Source: Aliiroseovarius sp. Z3 (GTDB lineage: Bacteria > Pseudomonadota > Alphaproteobacteria > Rhodobacterales > Rhodobacteraceae). Taken from it: 64,000 bases of DNA. The DNA is taken from positions 248,001-312,000 of the forward strand of contig NZ_JAFMZK010000001.1 of NCBI RefSeq assembly GCF_029105185.1, in the 5' to 3' direction. The notes under the pieces are model-generated. The model worked only from the letters and a program-made list of their open reading frames with translations. It was not told where the DNA came from and searched no databases. Positions 51,347-60,031 of the stretch are shown one piece after another. The position numbers and the translations under genes are program-made. Position 1 is the stretch's first letter. Each line of letters opens with the position of its first letter.

Positions 51347-52306
51347 ATGTCAGACGCACCGCTGTTCAACGATGTTGCCAAAGGTCCGCCCGGAGGCCGC
51401 GCCTTTTGGCGCGAAGCGTCGGACGATGTGCGCGTGCGTCTGGCACATTGGCCACGGAAGGACGGATCGCCCACACGCGGGACGGTTCTGTTGTTCCCCG
51501 GCCGCACGGAATACATCGAGAAATATGGGCTGACCGCCGCCGAACTGGCGGAACGCGGTTTCGACACTTTGACCATCGACTGGCGTGGTCAAGGGCTGGC
51601 CGACCGGCCCGATGACGAACGCGCGCTGGGTCACGTGGGCCATTTCGACGAATACCAGCTTGATCTTGCACAGATGATGGCGCTGGCAGAAGAGCTTGAT
51701 CTGCCGCGCCCTTTCACCATGTTGGCCCATTCCATGGGCGGCTGCATCGGGCTGCGCGCATTGCACAACGGTCTGGATGTGACCGGTGCCTGTTTCAGCG
51801 CACCGATGTGGGGCATCATCATGTCCAAACCCGTTCGCCCGCTGGCCTGGGGCCTTTCCTGGGCTTTACACCGAAGCCCGTGGAAGCTGGCCCTGTCCCC
51901 CGGCACCGTACGCCAGACCTATGTGCTGGCCGAGGCGTTCGAAGGCAACATGCTGACCACCGATCGTCAGATGTGGGACATGATGCGCCACCAGGCCAAT
52001 ACCCATCCCGAGTTGACGCTGGGTGGCCCGACCGCTGGCTGGTTGTTTGCCGCGCTGTCGGAAATGCGCGCCCTTGCCCGCATGCCGGCTCCGAACGTGC
52101 TTGCGGTGACATGGTTGGGCACGAACGAACGCATTGTCGAACCCGCTCCGATACAGGCGCTGATGGCGCGCTGGCCAAACGGGCGGCTTGAAATCCTGCA
52201 GGGGCTTGAGCACGAGGTGATCATGGAAGCCCCGGATGTGCGTGGAAAGGTTTACGACGCGATCGAAGACCTGGCCAAAGGGCGAAGCACCAGCACGGCA
52301 GCTTGA
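51347..52306 (+). CDS. Alpha/beta hydrolase (lysophospholipase-like)
   Basis: A 319-aa alpha/beta-fold hydrolase resembling PldB/monoacylglycerol lipases. The nucleophile elbow is LAHSMGGCIG (about residues 126-135). The oxyanion region is in LLFPGRTEYIEKYG, and a late His in LEHEVIMEAP is the probable third triad member. It has no signal peptide. It is co-directional with the SCP2 gene, with AAGGA before the ATG. Confidence 0.85.
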   Translation: MSDAPLFNDVAKGPPGGRAFWREASDDVRVRLAHWPRKDGSPTRGTVLLFPGRTEYIEKYGLTAAELAERGFDTLTIDWRGQGLADRPDDERALGHVGHFDEYQLDLAQMMALAEELDLPRPFTMLAHSMGGCIGLRALHNGLDVTGACFSAPMWGIIMSKPVRPLAWGLSWALHRSPWKLALSPGTVRQTYVLAEAFEGNMLTTDRQMWDMMRHQANTHPELTLGGPTAGWLFAALSEMRALARMPAPNVLAVTWLGTNERIVEPAPIQALMARWPNGRLEILQGLEHEVIMEAPDVRGKVYDAIEDLAKGRSTSTAA

Positions 52307-52345
52307 CCTCGCCCCTCCTCGCATTCGTCGGTGATCCGCGGCGGT

Positions 52346-53977
52346 CTAGGTCACCGTCCGGCTTTTCTTCATCGCGTGCAGATGTGCCACCAAAGCGCGG
52401 GTTGATCCGTCAAGTTCGGCCCCATCCGCAGCACCGGACACCACCGGCTCCAACGCGACGGCAAGCTCCTTCCCAAGCTCAACGCCCCATTGGTCAAACG
52501 AGTTGAGGCCAAGGATCACCCCCTCGACAAACACACGGTGTTCGTAAAGCGCGATGATCTGGCCCAACACCTCGGGCGTCAGCTTGGGATACAAGAGCGT
52601 GGTCGATGGCCGATTGCCCGGAAACACCCGGTGGCGGGCTTGCCTTTCCAACTCGTCGCCCTCGAAATCCTGCGCCTTCATCATTTCGCGCGCGACCTCA
52701 AGCGACCGGCCCTGCATCAAGGCCTGAGACTGCGCCAGACAATTGGCCATCAACAGCCGGTGCTGGTGGTCCAGTTCCGGCTCGTGCCCGGACGCCCCAA
52801 CCATGAATTCACACGGGATGATGTCAGTGCCCTGATGGATCAGCTGATAGAAGGCATGCTGCCCGTTGGTGCCGGGTTCACCCCAAACCACGGGGCCGGA
52901 CACCTCGTCCAGCGGACTGCCGTCCAGCGCGACACGCTTGCCGTTGCTTTCCATCTCCAACTGCTGAAGATAGGCAGGCAACCGCGCCAGCCGTTGCTCG
53001 TAAGGCAGAACCGCACGGGTGGGATAACCGCAGACCTGCCGGTGCCAGATCCCCACCAGGGCCAGCATCAGGGGCATGTTGTCGCGACCCTGTGCCTGGC
53101 AGAAATGCTCGTCCATCAAGCGGGCACCTTCAAGCATCTGGTCAAACCGGTCCGGGCCGATGGCGATCATCAGCGACAGACCAATCGGCCCCCACATCGA
53201 ATAACGGCCGCCCACCCAGTCTTCGAACCCGAAGACACGTTCATCCGCGATGCCCCATTCGGCGGTCTTGTTCAAATTTGACGACAACGCCGCAAAATGC
53301 AGGCCCACAGCCGCCTGGCCGACCTCGCGCGCCAGCCAGTTGCGGGCCGTGGCGGCGTTGGTCATTGTTTCTATCGTGGTAAACGTCTTGGATGCCACGA
53401 TCACCAGAGTTTCAGCCGGGTTCAAACCGTCAAGCACATCCGCGATCTGCGCCCCGTCGACGTTCGAGACAAAATGCACACGCGGCCCATCGTGATAGGG
53501 CGACAAGGCCAGCGTGGCCATCGCGGGGCCGAGATCCGACCCGCCGATCCCGATATTCACCACATCGCGAAACCGCCCGCCCCCCGGCGCACGGATCTGG
53601 CCCGACCGCAGGCGCGAGGCAAAGTCCCTCATCCGCGCCAATGTCTCGTGCACTTCGGGGATGACATCGGTGCCGTCCACCTCGATCCGGGTATCGCCGC
53701 CTGCGCGCAGCGCCACGTGCAAGACCGCGCGATCCTCGGTCAGGTTGATCTTCTCACCCGAAAACATGGCCGACCGCCGCGTGGCCACCTGCGCTTCGTC
53801 GGCCAGCGCCAGAAGCAGGTTCACACCGTCATCATCAAGGGCGGTCTTGGACCAGTCAAACACCAGCCCCAACGCCTGTGTCGAGAAGGATTGAGCCCGC
53901 GTGGCATCGGCAAACAGGTCAGAGATACCACGCTCGTCATTGGCTGCACGATAGGCTTTCAACTCGTTGAAACTCAT
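52346..53977 (-). CDS. pgi: Glucose-6-phosphate isomerase
   Basis: A 543-aa enzyme that interconverts glucose-6-phosphate and fructose-6-phosphate. Family marks are [14 protein letters not shown] near residue 150, [29 protein letters not shown] with the catalytic Arg region, and the late His and Lys motifs GTDIIPCEF and [12 protein letters not shown]. It is the last gene of the zwf-pgl-pgi operon, 29 bases after pgl. Confidence 0.95.
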   Translation of the reverse strand: MSFNELKAYRAANDERGISDLFADATRAQSFSTQALGLVFDWSKTALDDDGVNLLLALADEAQVATRRSAMFSGEKINLTEDRAVLHVALRAGGDTRIEVDGTDVIPEVHETLARMRDFASRLRSGQIRAPGGGRFRDVVNIGIGGSDLGPAMATLALSPYHDGPRVHFVSNVDGAQIADVLDGLNPAETLVIVASKTFTTIETMTNAATARNWLAREVGQAAVGLHFAALSSNLNKTAEWGIADERVFGFEDWVGGRYSMWGPIGLSLMIAIGPDRFDQMLEGARLMDEHFCQAQGRDNMPLMLALVGIWHRQVCGYPTRAVLPYEQRLARLPAYLQQLEMESNGKRVALDGSPLDEVSGPVVWGEPGTNGQHAFYQLIHQGTDIIPCEFMVGASGHEPELDHQHRLLMANCLAQSQALMQGRSLEVAREMMKAQDFEGDELERQARHRVFPGNRPSTTLLYPKLTPEVLGQIIALYEHRVFVEGVILGLNSFDQWGVELGKELAVALEPVVSGAADGAELDGSTRALVAHLHAMKKSRTVT

Positions 53978-54006
53978 GATCTTCCCCCAAAAAAATCTGG
54001 CCGGTG

Positions 54007-54681
54007 TCAGGCGGCCCAGTGAACCGTCATATCTGTCAAAACCGCCTTGATGGGGGCATCGAACGCGTCATCCGCGTCGATGGCAGCGGCCAGCGCATTG
54101 CGCTTGCCGTCGCCCATGATCAGCAAATGTTTCGACATGGCACCATTCAAAACCGGCGCGGTCAATGTCATGCGCGGCTCCTCCGCCCCCGGCGCGCGCA
54201 TCGGGAGCAACGCGGGAGCCTTGGCCGACAGCGCGTCAGACAGACGATCAGCCCCCGGAAACAGGCTGGCCGTGTGCATATCCTCGCCCATGCCCAAGAG
54301 CACCACGGAAAGCGGCATTGCATCCTGAACGCCCTTGGTCAGGGTCGTCAGGCAGTCTTCAGGTGCGGCCGAGCCACCGAAGAGCGGAATAAGACGGGCT
54401 TCGGCTGCCTTGTCCACAAGCAAGCGGGATTTTAACAGCGCGGTGTTTGATCGTGGGTGATCTTCAGGCACCCAACGCTCGTCGGTCAGCATCACATCCA
54501 CCCGCGCCCAGTCCAGATCGACGCCTGATAGCGCATCAAAGACGGGTCCGGGTGTTGTCCCACCGGGCACGGCCAGTGCAGCGCGATCCTGATGGTCCAA
54601 CGCCCGCGACAATTCGGACGCGATCTTGTCGGCCAGATCCAGCATCATCATGTCGCGATCGGCGTATTCGACCAGTTTCAT
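54007..54681 (-). CDS. pgl: 6-phosphogluconolactonase
   Basis: A 224-aa lactonase of the NagB/PGL (DevB) family that opens 6-phosphogluconolactone. Marks are [17 protein letters not shown] near residue 40, the strand [16 protein letters not shown], and [16 protein letters not shown]. The start at 54681 overlaps the zwf stop by ATGA and has GGAGGGAG upstream; the frame continues further but inside zwf. Confidence 0.93.
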   Translation of the reverse strand: MKLVEYADRDMMMLDLADKIASELSRALDHQDRAALAVPGGTTPGPVFDALSGVDLDWARVDVMLTDERWVPEDHPRSNTALLKSRLLVDKAAEARLIPLFGGSAAPEDCLTTLTKGVQDAMPLSVVLLGMGEDMHTASLFPGADRLSDALSAKAPALLPMRAPGAEEPRMTLTAPVLNGAMSKHLLIMGDGKRNALAAAIDADDAFDAPIKAVLTDMTVHWAA

Positions 54682-56132
54682 TCGCGGATCTCCCTCCAGC
54701 GGCGACCATCCTTGTGCAGCAGCATAAGCGCCTCTTCCGGTCCCGTCGAGAACGGGTCGTAACGCTTGGGCTTGTCGCCCCGATCTTCCCACCCGGCAAT
54801 GATCGGGTCGGTCCAGGCCCAGGCGGCCTCGACCTCGTCCCCACGCATGAACAGAGTCTGGTTGCCCCGGATCACGTCCATGATCAGCCGCTCATAAGCG
54901 TCGGGCGCATCGGCGGCTTCTTCGCCCAATGCCTCGGCAAAGGTCATGTCCAGCGGCACGTCGATCAGGCGCATGCCCCCCGGCCCCGGTTCCTTGATCG
55001 TGACCTTCAGGTCCATGCCTTCATTCGGTTGCAGGCGGATCGACAGCTCGTTGGCGGACTGGCCGGTATCTTCTTCGAAGATCGAATGCGGCGGTTCCTT
55101 GAAGCGCACGACGATCTCGGACATCCGCCCGCGCATCCGCTTACCGGTGCGCAGATAGAACGGCGTGCCGTTCCACCGCCAGTTCGAGATATGCAGCTTC
55201 ATCGCCACGAAACTTTCCGTGGTGCTGGCATCGGTTTCCGCATCTTCAAGATAGGAGGCCACATCGTCATTGCCGCGATACTGCCCGCGCACGATGTCAT
55301 CGGTGGCGACCGGATCAAGCGCGCGAATGATCTTCAGCTTTTCATCCCGCACCGCGTTCGGCTCGAATTTCGATGGCGGCTCCATCGCGGTCAGACACAG
55401 AAGCTGCATCAGGTGGTTCTGCACCATGTCGCGCATCGCGCCAGATTTGTCATAATAGCTGCCACGCCCTTCGACACCCACCGTTTCGGCCACGGTGATC
55501 TGGATGTGATCCACGTATTGCGCATTCCACAGCGGTTCAAACAGCATGTTGCCGAACCGCAGGGCCATGAGGTTCTGGACCGTTTCCTTGCCCAGGTAAT
55601 GGTCGATCCGGTAAATCTGATGTTCGTCGAAATGCTGCGCCAAAGTGTTGTTCAGCGCCCGTGCCGTTGCTTCGTCGTGGCCAAAGGGTTTTTCGACCAC
55701 GATGCGCGCCTCGGGCCCGGCGATCCCGTGGATGTGCAGCCGTTCGGCGATGGCGCCAAACAGGCTTGGCCCAACCGAGAAATAGAACGCCTGCACCGCG
55801 TCATGCCGCACAGCAGCCTTCAGATCGGACCACCCCTGTTCACCCATCGCGTCAAGCTGAACGAAATCCAGCCGTTCCAGAAACGCCTTCAGCACCTTGG
55901 GGTCGCATTTTTTCTTGGACACGAACTCGCGCACAGCGCTTTCGACGAACACGCGATAGCCGTCCGTGTCCATATCCCCGCGCGCGGCCCCGATAATCCG
56001 GGCGTCATCCGGCATCTGGCCGTCCAGATGGCGCCGGTACAGACCGGGCAGGATCTTCCGGCGGGCAAGGTCGCCGGTGCCCCCGAAAATCACAAGATCA
56101 AAGGGGTCGACGGGAATGACGCGCGAGACCAT
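54678..56132 (-). CDS. zwf: Glucose-6-phosphate 1-dehydrogenase
   Basis: A 484-aa NAD(P)-dependent dehydrogenase, first step of the oxidative pentose phosphate and Entner-Doudoroff routes. The nucleotide motif VIFGGTGDLARRK is at residues 14-26 and the active-site segment RIDHYLGKETVQN carries the catalytic His. The start at 56132 (ATG, with GGAGAAA upstream) is preferred over an upstream in-frame TTG. A GTTAGCGCTAAC palindrome lies 17 bases upstream. It overlaps pgl by ATGA. Confidence 0.96.
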   Translation of the reverse strand: MVSRVIPVDPFDLVIFGGTGDLARRKILPGLYRRHLDGQMPDDARIIGAARGDMDTDGYRVFVESAVREFVSKKKCDPKVLKAFLERLDFVQLDAMGEQGWSDLKAAVRHDAVQAFYFSVGPSLFGAIAERLHIHGIAGPEARIVVEKPFGHDEATARALNNTLAQHFDEHQIYRIDHYLGKETVQNLMALRFGNMLFEPLWNAQYVDHIQITVAETVGVEGRGSYYDKSGAMRDMVQNHLMQLLCLTAMEPPSKFEPNAVRDEKLKIIRALDPVATDDIVRGQYRGNDDVASYLEDAETDASTTESFVAMKLHISNWRWNGTPFYLRTGKRMRGRMSEIVVRFKEPPHSIFEEDTGQSANELSIRLQPNEGMDLKVTIKEPGPGGMRLIDVPLDMTFAEALGEEAADAPDAYERLIMDVIRGNQTLFMRGDEVEAAWAWTDPIIAGWEDRGDKPKRYDPFSTGPEEALMLLHKDGRRWREIRE

Positions 56133-56149
56133 GGGTTTCTCCAACTTCT

Positions 56150-56161
56150 GTTAGCGCTAAC
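56150..56161. promoter_or_regulatory. LacI-type palindrome GTTAGCGCTAAC upstream of zwf
   Basis: A perfect 12-base palindrome with a central CG, the hallmark of LacI/GalR-family operators, ends 18 bases before the zwf ATG. At this position it would block transcript elongation or a promoter just upstream, controlling zwf-pgl-pgi. Confidence 0.65.
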
Positions 56162-56210
56162 GGGTTCTGTGACGGCTTCTACCCGCCTCGCGCCGCAAAG
56201 TCTAGCATTC

Positions 56211-56242
56211 ATCGCCCCCATCTCAAGCAAAAGTGGGGCGAT
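56211..56242 (-). terminator. Hairpin downstream of the agmatinase-family gene
   Basis: An 8-bp perfect stem (56211-56218, 56235-56242) with a 16-base loop begins 6 bases beyond the stop of the leftward ureohydrolase gene. No T-run follows, so termination would need Rho. Confidence 0.35.
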
Positions 56243-56248
56243 CAAGCG

Positions 56249-57199
56249 TTAGGCGGTCATCACGCACAGAAGTTCAAACATGATTGACGCGCCCAGATAG
56301 GCGGTCGCACCCGAGGCGTCGAAAGGTGGCGATACCTCGACCAGATCGGCACCAGCGATCTTGACGCCTTTCAACTCGCGCACCACGTCGATGGCCTGAA
56401 ACGAGTTTGGGCCGCCGACCTCGGGTGTGCCAGTTCCGGGCGCAAAGGCGGGGTCAACAAAGTCGATGTCATAGCTGACATAGGTGTCGCCCTGCCCCGC
56501 GATGTCGCGCGCCTCCGCCATCACATCGGCCACCCCACGCTTGTGAAACTCCTCGATCGGGATCACCCGGATGCCGACGCTTTCGGCAAAATCCCGGTCT
56601 TCATTGTCATAGGCCGTGCCGCGGATCCCGATCATGACCACGCGCAGCGGGTCCAGAAGCCCCTCCTCCACCGCGCGGCGGAAGGGCGTCCCATGGGTGA
56701 ACATCGTACCATCGAAATAGGAATGATACAGATCCGTGTGGCTGTCGAAATGGATCATACCCAAAGGCGCTTCCTTGGCCAGCGCCCGAAGAATCGGCAA
56801 AGTGCACAGATGGTCGCCCCCGGCGGTCAGCGGGCGGACACCCGCCGCCTTCACCCGGCCATAGAAGTTTTCCATCCGTTGCAAGCTGTCCATCAAATCG
56901 GCGGGGTTTGGAGCCACATCACCAAGATCGGCGCAATTCGCGGCCTCGAACGGGCGCACGCCGGTCGCACCGTTTTGCGCGCGGATCATGGTGGACATGT
57001 CCCGCAACTGGCGTGGGCCATGACGCGGGCCGGGGCGGTTTGTTGTGCCCCCGTCCCAGGGCGCGCCGATCAACCCGATCTGCACCTCGGAAAATCTGGG
57101 ATGGTCGAAATCGACATATGGCAGGCGCATGAAGGTCGGCACGCCCGCGAACCTCGGCAAATCGAATCCGGAAATAGGCGTGAAGAACGGATCAGACAT
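56249..57199 (-). CDS. speB: Agmatinase-family ureohydrolase
   Basis: A 316-aa dimanganese hydrolase of the arginase/agmatinase family. Metal sites are visible as GGDH (about residue 128), HFDSHTD (with Ser where many members have Ala) and SYDIDFVDP. Family members split urea from agmatine, guanidinobutyrate, guanidinopropionate or guanidine; the long loop DLYHSYFDGTMFTHGTPF is like those of agmatinase and guanidinobutyrase, so the substrate is open. GGGAGG precedes the ATG. Confidence 0.82.
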   Translation of the reverse strand: MSDPFFTPISGFDLPRFAGVPTFMRLPYVDFDHPRFSEVQIGLIGAPWDGGTTNRPGPRHGPRQLRDMSTMIRAQNGATGVRPFEAANCADLGDVAPNPADLMDSLQRMENFYGRVKAAGVRPLTAGGDHLCTLPILRALAKEAPLGMIHFDSHTDLYHSYFDGTMFTHGTPFRRAVEEGLLDPLRVVMIGIRGTAYDNEDRDFAESVGIRVIPIEEFHKRGVADVMAEARDIAGQGDTYVSYDIDFVDPAFAPGTGTPEVGGPNSFQAIDVVRELKGVKIAGADLVEVSPPFDASGATAYLGASIMFELLCVMTA

Positions 57200-57251
57200 G
57201 GCGAAGCCTCCCTTTTATAGGATCGCAGGCTAACGCCTTGTGCGAAATCCG

Positions 57252-57836
57252 TCACGCATCGAGTTCGGCATCCCAATACAGGAAGTCCATCCAGCTTTCA
57301 TGCAGATGGCCCGGCGGGAATTTGCGCCCGATATTGCGCAGCTCCTCCGCTGCGGGTTGGCGCGGAGGTTTGCGCAAATTCAGCCCGGAAAGCCGCAACG
57401 GTTTGGACCCTTTGCGCAGATTGCACTTCTGACAGGCCGCAACGACATTTTCCCAGCTGGTGACCCCACCCGCAGCGCGCGGCACAACGTGATCGAAGGT
57501 CAGATCGCCCTTGGCCCCGCAATACTGGCAACAAAACTCGTCCCTCAAAAAAAGATTAAAGCGCGTGAAGGCCACGCGCTTTTGAGGTTTGACATAGTCT
57601 TTCAGGACAACAACGGAGGGTATTCGTATCTCAAGCGACGGGCTTCGGACCACCTCGTCATATTCGGCCAATATATCGACCCGGTCCAGCACAGCGGCTT
57701 TCACCGCCTCCTGCCACGGCCACAGGGATAGGGGATAATAGGACAAGGGCCTGTAATCGGCATTGAGCACAAGGGCCGCATTGGTCTTGACCCCGCCGCC
57801 CTCGCGCACAAACTCTGTTCTGAAATCGCCATCCAT
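57252..57836 (-). CDS. HNH endonuclease
   Basis: A 194-aa protein with an HNH nuclease domain. Zinc pairs are CQYC (103-106) and CQKC (135-138). Between them lie Asp115-His116 (TFDHVVPRAAGG) and Asn130 (SWENVV), with Asn139 after the second pair. The N-terminal 95 residues form a separate conserved region (NADYRPLSYYPLSLWPWQEA). Such genes are common single copies in alphaproteobacteria and are not part of a restriction system. Start choice between GTG 57839 and ATG 57836 is open. It has a strong promoter with an overlapping palindrome upstream. Confidence 0.88.
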   Translation of the reverse strand: MDGDFRTEFVREGGGVKTNAALVLNADYRPLSYYPLSLWPWQEAVKAAVLDRVDILAEYDEVVRSPSLEIRIPSVVVLKDYVKPQKRVAFTRFNLFLRDEFCCQYCGAKGDLTFDHVVPRAAGGVTSWENVVAACQKCNLRKGSKPLRLSGLNLRKPPRQPAAEELRNIGRKFPPGHLHESWMDFLYWDAELDA

Positions 57837-57879
57837 CACGCGTCAATCCTCGCCGGTATAGGCCTTTGATCAGGCCATC

Positions 57880-57899
57880 GGGGCGGGGACGCCCGCCCC
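57880..57899 (-). promoter_or_regulatory. Very stable GC hairpin in the HNH leader
   Basis: An 8-bp all-GC stem (57880-57887, 57892-57899) with a 4-base loop stands 44 bases upstream of the HNH ATG and about 8 bases after the expected transcription start. It could stabilise the 5' end or affect translation. Confidence 0.55.
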
Positions 57900-57908
57900 A
57901 TGCTCTTA

Positions 57909-57941
57909 GGTTGACTATATATAGGATGATCAACCTGACAA
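57909..57941 (-). promoter_or_regulatory. Near-consensus promoter with overlapping GGTTGA/TCAACC palindrome
   Basis: On the leftward strand TTGTCA (57941-57936) and TATAGT (57919-57914) are 16 bases apart, one of the best sigma-70 matches in the window. An inverted repeat GGTTGA (57909-57914) and TCAACC (57930-57935), spaced by 15, covers the spacer and -10 box, so a repressor bound there would block the promoter. Confidence 0.6.
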
Positions 57942-58005
57942 GCCCCATCATGTTGGGGTAACGCAGGTATGAAGGCGGTCTGTGTCAGTGATATGACAGG
58001 AGCGT

Positions 58006-58686
58006 CTAATTCTGTTCAGCGGGTGCAATCCCCAGCTTGTCCTGAATGAAGCTCAGCGCGACAGACAATCCGTCCATCGCAATCCCGTGCCCGGTGCCCT
58101 TCATGATGAAGCCATAGGTCTCAAACCCGTTGGCCTGAAGGATTTCCCCGCTTTCCGAGAAATGGCCCGGCGGCACCATGTCGTCCTGATCGCCATGCAC
58201 CAACAGCACGGGCGGCTTGGACTTGATGTGGTCGGCATATTGGTCGGGCTCCAGCATCCTTCCCGAAAACGCGACGATGCCGGCAATCGGCTCATCCCGA
58301 CGCGGGATCACACGCAACGCCATCATCGTGCCTTGCGAAAACCCGAAAACAATGAGCTGATCTGGGTTTATCCCCTCGTCTTCAAGCACTTGATCCAGAA
58401 AGGCGTCAATATCCCGCGCGGCCTGATTTGCGCCGTTCATGCTGTCTTCTTCCGACGACCCGTCAAGCCACGGGATGGGAAACCACTGGAACCCGAACGG
58501 GTTGCCCGCGCATTTCTCGGGCGCGTCCGGCGCGATGAAAACCGTGTCTGGCAGATGTTCCGACAACGGATCCGCCAACCCAAGAAGGTCCGCCCCATCC
58601 GCGCCATAGCCGTGCAAAAAAACCACAACCGATTTGGTGTTGCCCGAGGCCGCGGGGCGGCGTTTCACATCCAGTATTCGGTTCAT
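58006..58686 (-). CDS. Alpha/beta hydrolase of the phospholipase/carboxylesterase family
   Basis: A 226-aa small esterase like YpfH/carboxylesterase II. The nucleophile is in VFGFSQGTMMAL (about residue 115). An Asp in VHGDQDDMVPP and a late His in KGTGHGIAMDG complete the triad. It has no signal peptide. Its ATG overlaps the alkA stop by one base (TGATG), so it is the last gene of the cbiD-cobK-alkA group. Confidence 0.87.
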   Translation of the reverse strand: MNRILDVKRRPAASGNTKSVVVFLHGYGADGADLLGLADPLSEHLPDTVFIAPDAPEKCAGNPFGFQWFPIPWLDGSSEEDSMNGANQAARDIDAFLDQVLEDEGINPDQLIVFGFSQGTMMALRVIPRRDEPIAGIVAFSGRMLEPDQYADHIKSKPPVLLVHGDQDDMVPPGHFSESGEILQANGFETYGFIMKGTGHGIAMDGLSVALSFIQDKLGIAPAEQN

Positions 58687-59324
58687 CAGCGGATCCCTTC
58701 GCGTTGCTTTTCAAGACGGTAATAGGCCCAGAGCAGTCGGGCCGCAACGCCTCTCCACGGTGTCCATGCAAGGGCACGCGATCGCATCTCTTTTTCCTTC
58801 GGGCGTTCCGGCAGGTCAAACAACAGTTTTGCCGCTTCCTGCAAGGCCAGATCCCCCGCCGGAAAGACATCCGCGCGCGCCAGCGCGAAAAGCGCATAGA
58901 TCTCGGCCGTCCACATCCCGATCCCGGGCACCGAGGTCAGCGTGGTGACAACCAGATCCGTGGGCATAACCCGCAAGGCCGTATAGTCGATCCCTGCCCC
59001 AGCCAAAGCGTGGGCATAGCGGATCTTGGGCCGGGACAGTCCCAATGCAGCCAGTTCTTCGTGGCTGGCGGCGGCGACCACCTCGGGCCGTACCATTCCC
59101 GCCTGCTCGACCCGTGACCAGATTGCAGCAGCAGAGGCCGTCGAAACCTGCTGGCCGACAATGGCAAACATCAGCGCCCCGAACCCGTCATCGCGCAGGC
59201 GCAACGGAATGTCGTCAATGCGATCACACACGTGCCGGAAGGCTGGTTCCGCCGCGCACAACCAATCCGCCCCTTCGCGCAGACAGTCCGACCCGTGGAT
59301 CAGGCGTCCTGCTTGGTCAGCCAC
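58686..59324 (-). CDS. alkA: DNA-3-methyladenine glycosylase II (AlkA-like)
   Basis: A 212-aa base-excision glycosylase of the HhH-GPD superfamily. The core is ALMFAIVGQQVSTASAAAIW, followed by the helix-hairpin-helix LTSVPGIGMWTAEIY, and then the catalytic Asp in DVFPAGDLALQ. It lacks the N-terminal beta domain of E. coli AlkA, as the short bacterial forms do. The start is GTG at 59324 with GAGG upstream; it overlaps the end of cobK by 25 bases. Confidence 0.88.
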   Translation of the reverse strand: MADQAGRLIHGSDCLREGADWLCAAEPAFRHVCDRIDDIPLRLRDDGFGALMFAIVGQQVSTASAAAIWSRVEQAGMVRPEVVAAASHEELAALGLSRPKIRYAHALAGAGIDYTALRVMPTDLVVTTLTSVPGIGMWTAEIYALFALARADVFPAGDLALQEAAKLLFDLPERPKEKEMRSRALAWTPWRGVAARLLWAYYRLEKQREGIR

Positions 59325-60031
59325 GCCAGCGCCTCATCCGGGGTTTCCACATGGTCACAATCCAACATCGGCGGGCGTTCAAGCAGGGCCACAGGGCGCC
59401 CTAAAGCACGCGCTGCATCAAGTTTCGCACGGGTTGGACCACCTGAATTACGTGCCACAACCCAATCAATTGCATAGGTTTTCATCAACCGCATCTCATA
59501 GGCCAATACGAAGGGCGGCTGTCCGATGATCCAACTGCCCTCATAGGGAAAGGGATCATTGGTGCGGTCCACGCGCCTGCAAAACAGCGTTCTGCCTTTG
59601 GCCAATTCGGACCATTCATCAATGGATTGCGCCCCTGTCGCCAGAAAAACGCGCGCGCCTTTGGGAACCCGTTTTTCGACATCTTCCCGCGTCGTGACAT
59701 TGTACCAGATATCGCCGTCCTGCGCCTGCCAGGCGGGACGCAACACACGCAGATATCGCAGCCCAAGCCGGCGGGCAATGGCTAGGGTTCTGCTGGAGAT
59801 CCGGGTCGCAAAAGGGTGCGTTGCATCGATCACGGTATCGAATTTGCCGGTTATCATAAAACGCTCTTGCGCGTCTTCACCGCCAAAGCCGCCCCTGCGG
59901 GTCTGGATTGGGTACAATCTCGGCTCGTCGGTGACACCAGCCATTGAGGCGAGCGCATCAATGCCGTCTGCAGCCAGACGGTCAGCGACTGCACGCGCCT
60001 CGCTCGTGCCTGCCATCAGAAGGATTTTCAC
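59300..60031 (-). CDS. cobK: Precorrin-6A reductase
   Basis: A 243-aa CobK/CbiJ that reduces precorrin-6A with NADPH. Marks are LLMAGTSEARAVADRL at the N-terminus, VIDATHPFATRISS near residue 67, and the late VVARNSGGPTRAKLDAARALGRPVALLERPP. The start is GTG at 60031, overlapping the cbiD stop by GTGA. It overlaps alkA downstream by 25 bases. Confidence 0.93.
   Translation of the reverse strand: MKILLMAGTSEARAVADRLAADGIDALASMAGVTDEPRLYPIQTRRGGFGGEDAQERFMITGKFDTVIDATHPFATRISSRTLAIARRLGLRYLRVLRPAWQAQDGDIWYNVTTREDVEKRVPKGARVFLATGAQSIDEWSELAKGRTLFCRRVDRTNDPFPYEGSWIIGQPPFVLAYEMRLMKTYAIDWVVARNSGGPTRAKLDAARALGRPVALLERPPMLDCDHVETPDEALAWLTKQDA

Noticed and set aside
54447-56252. 601-codon frame antisense to zwf and pgl
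   Set aside because: zwf and pgl have intact catalytic motifs and coupled starts. The antisense frame crosses both genes.
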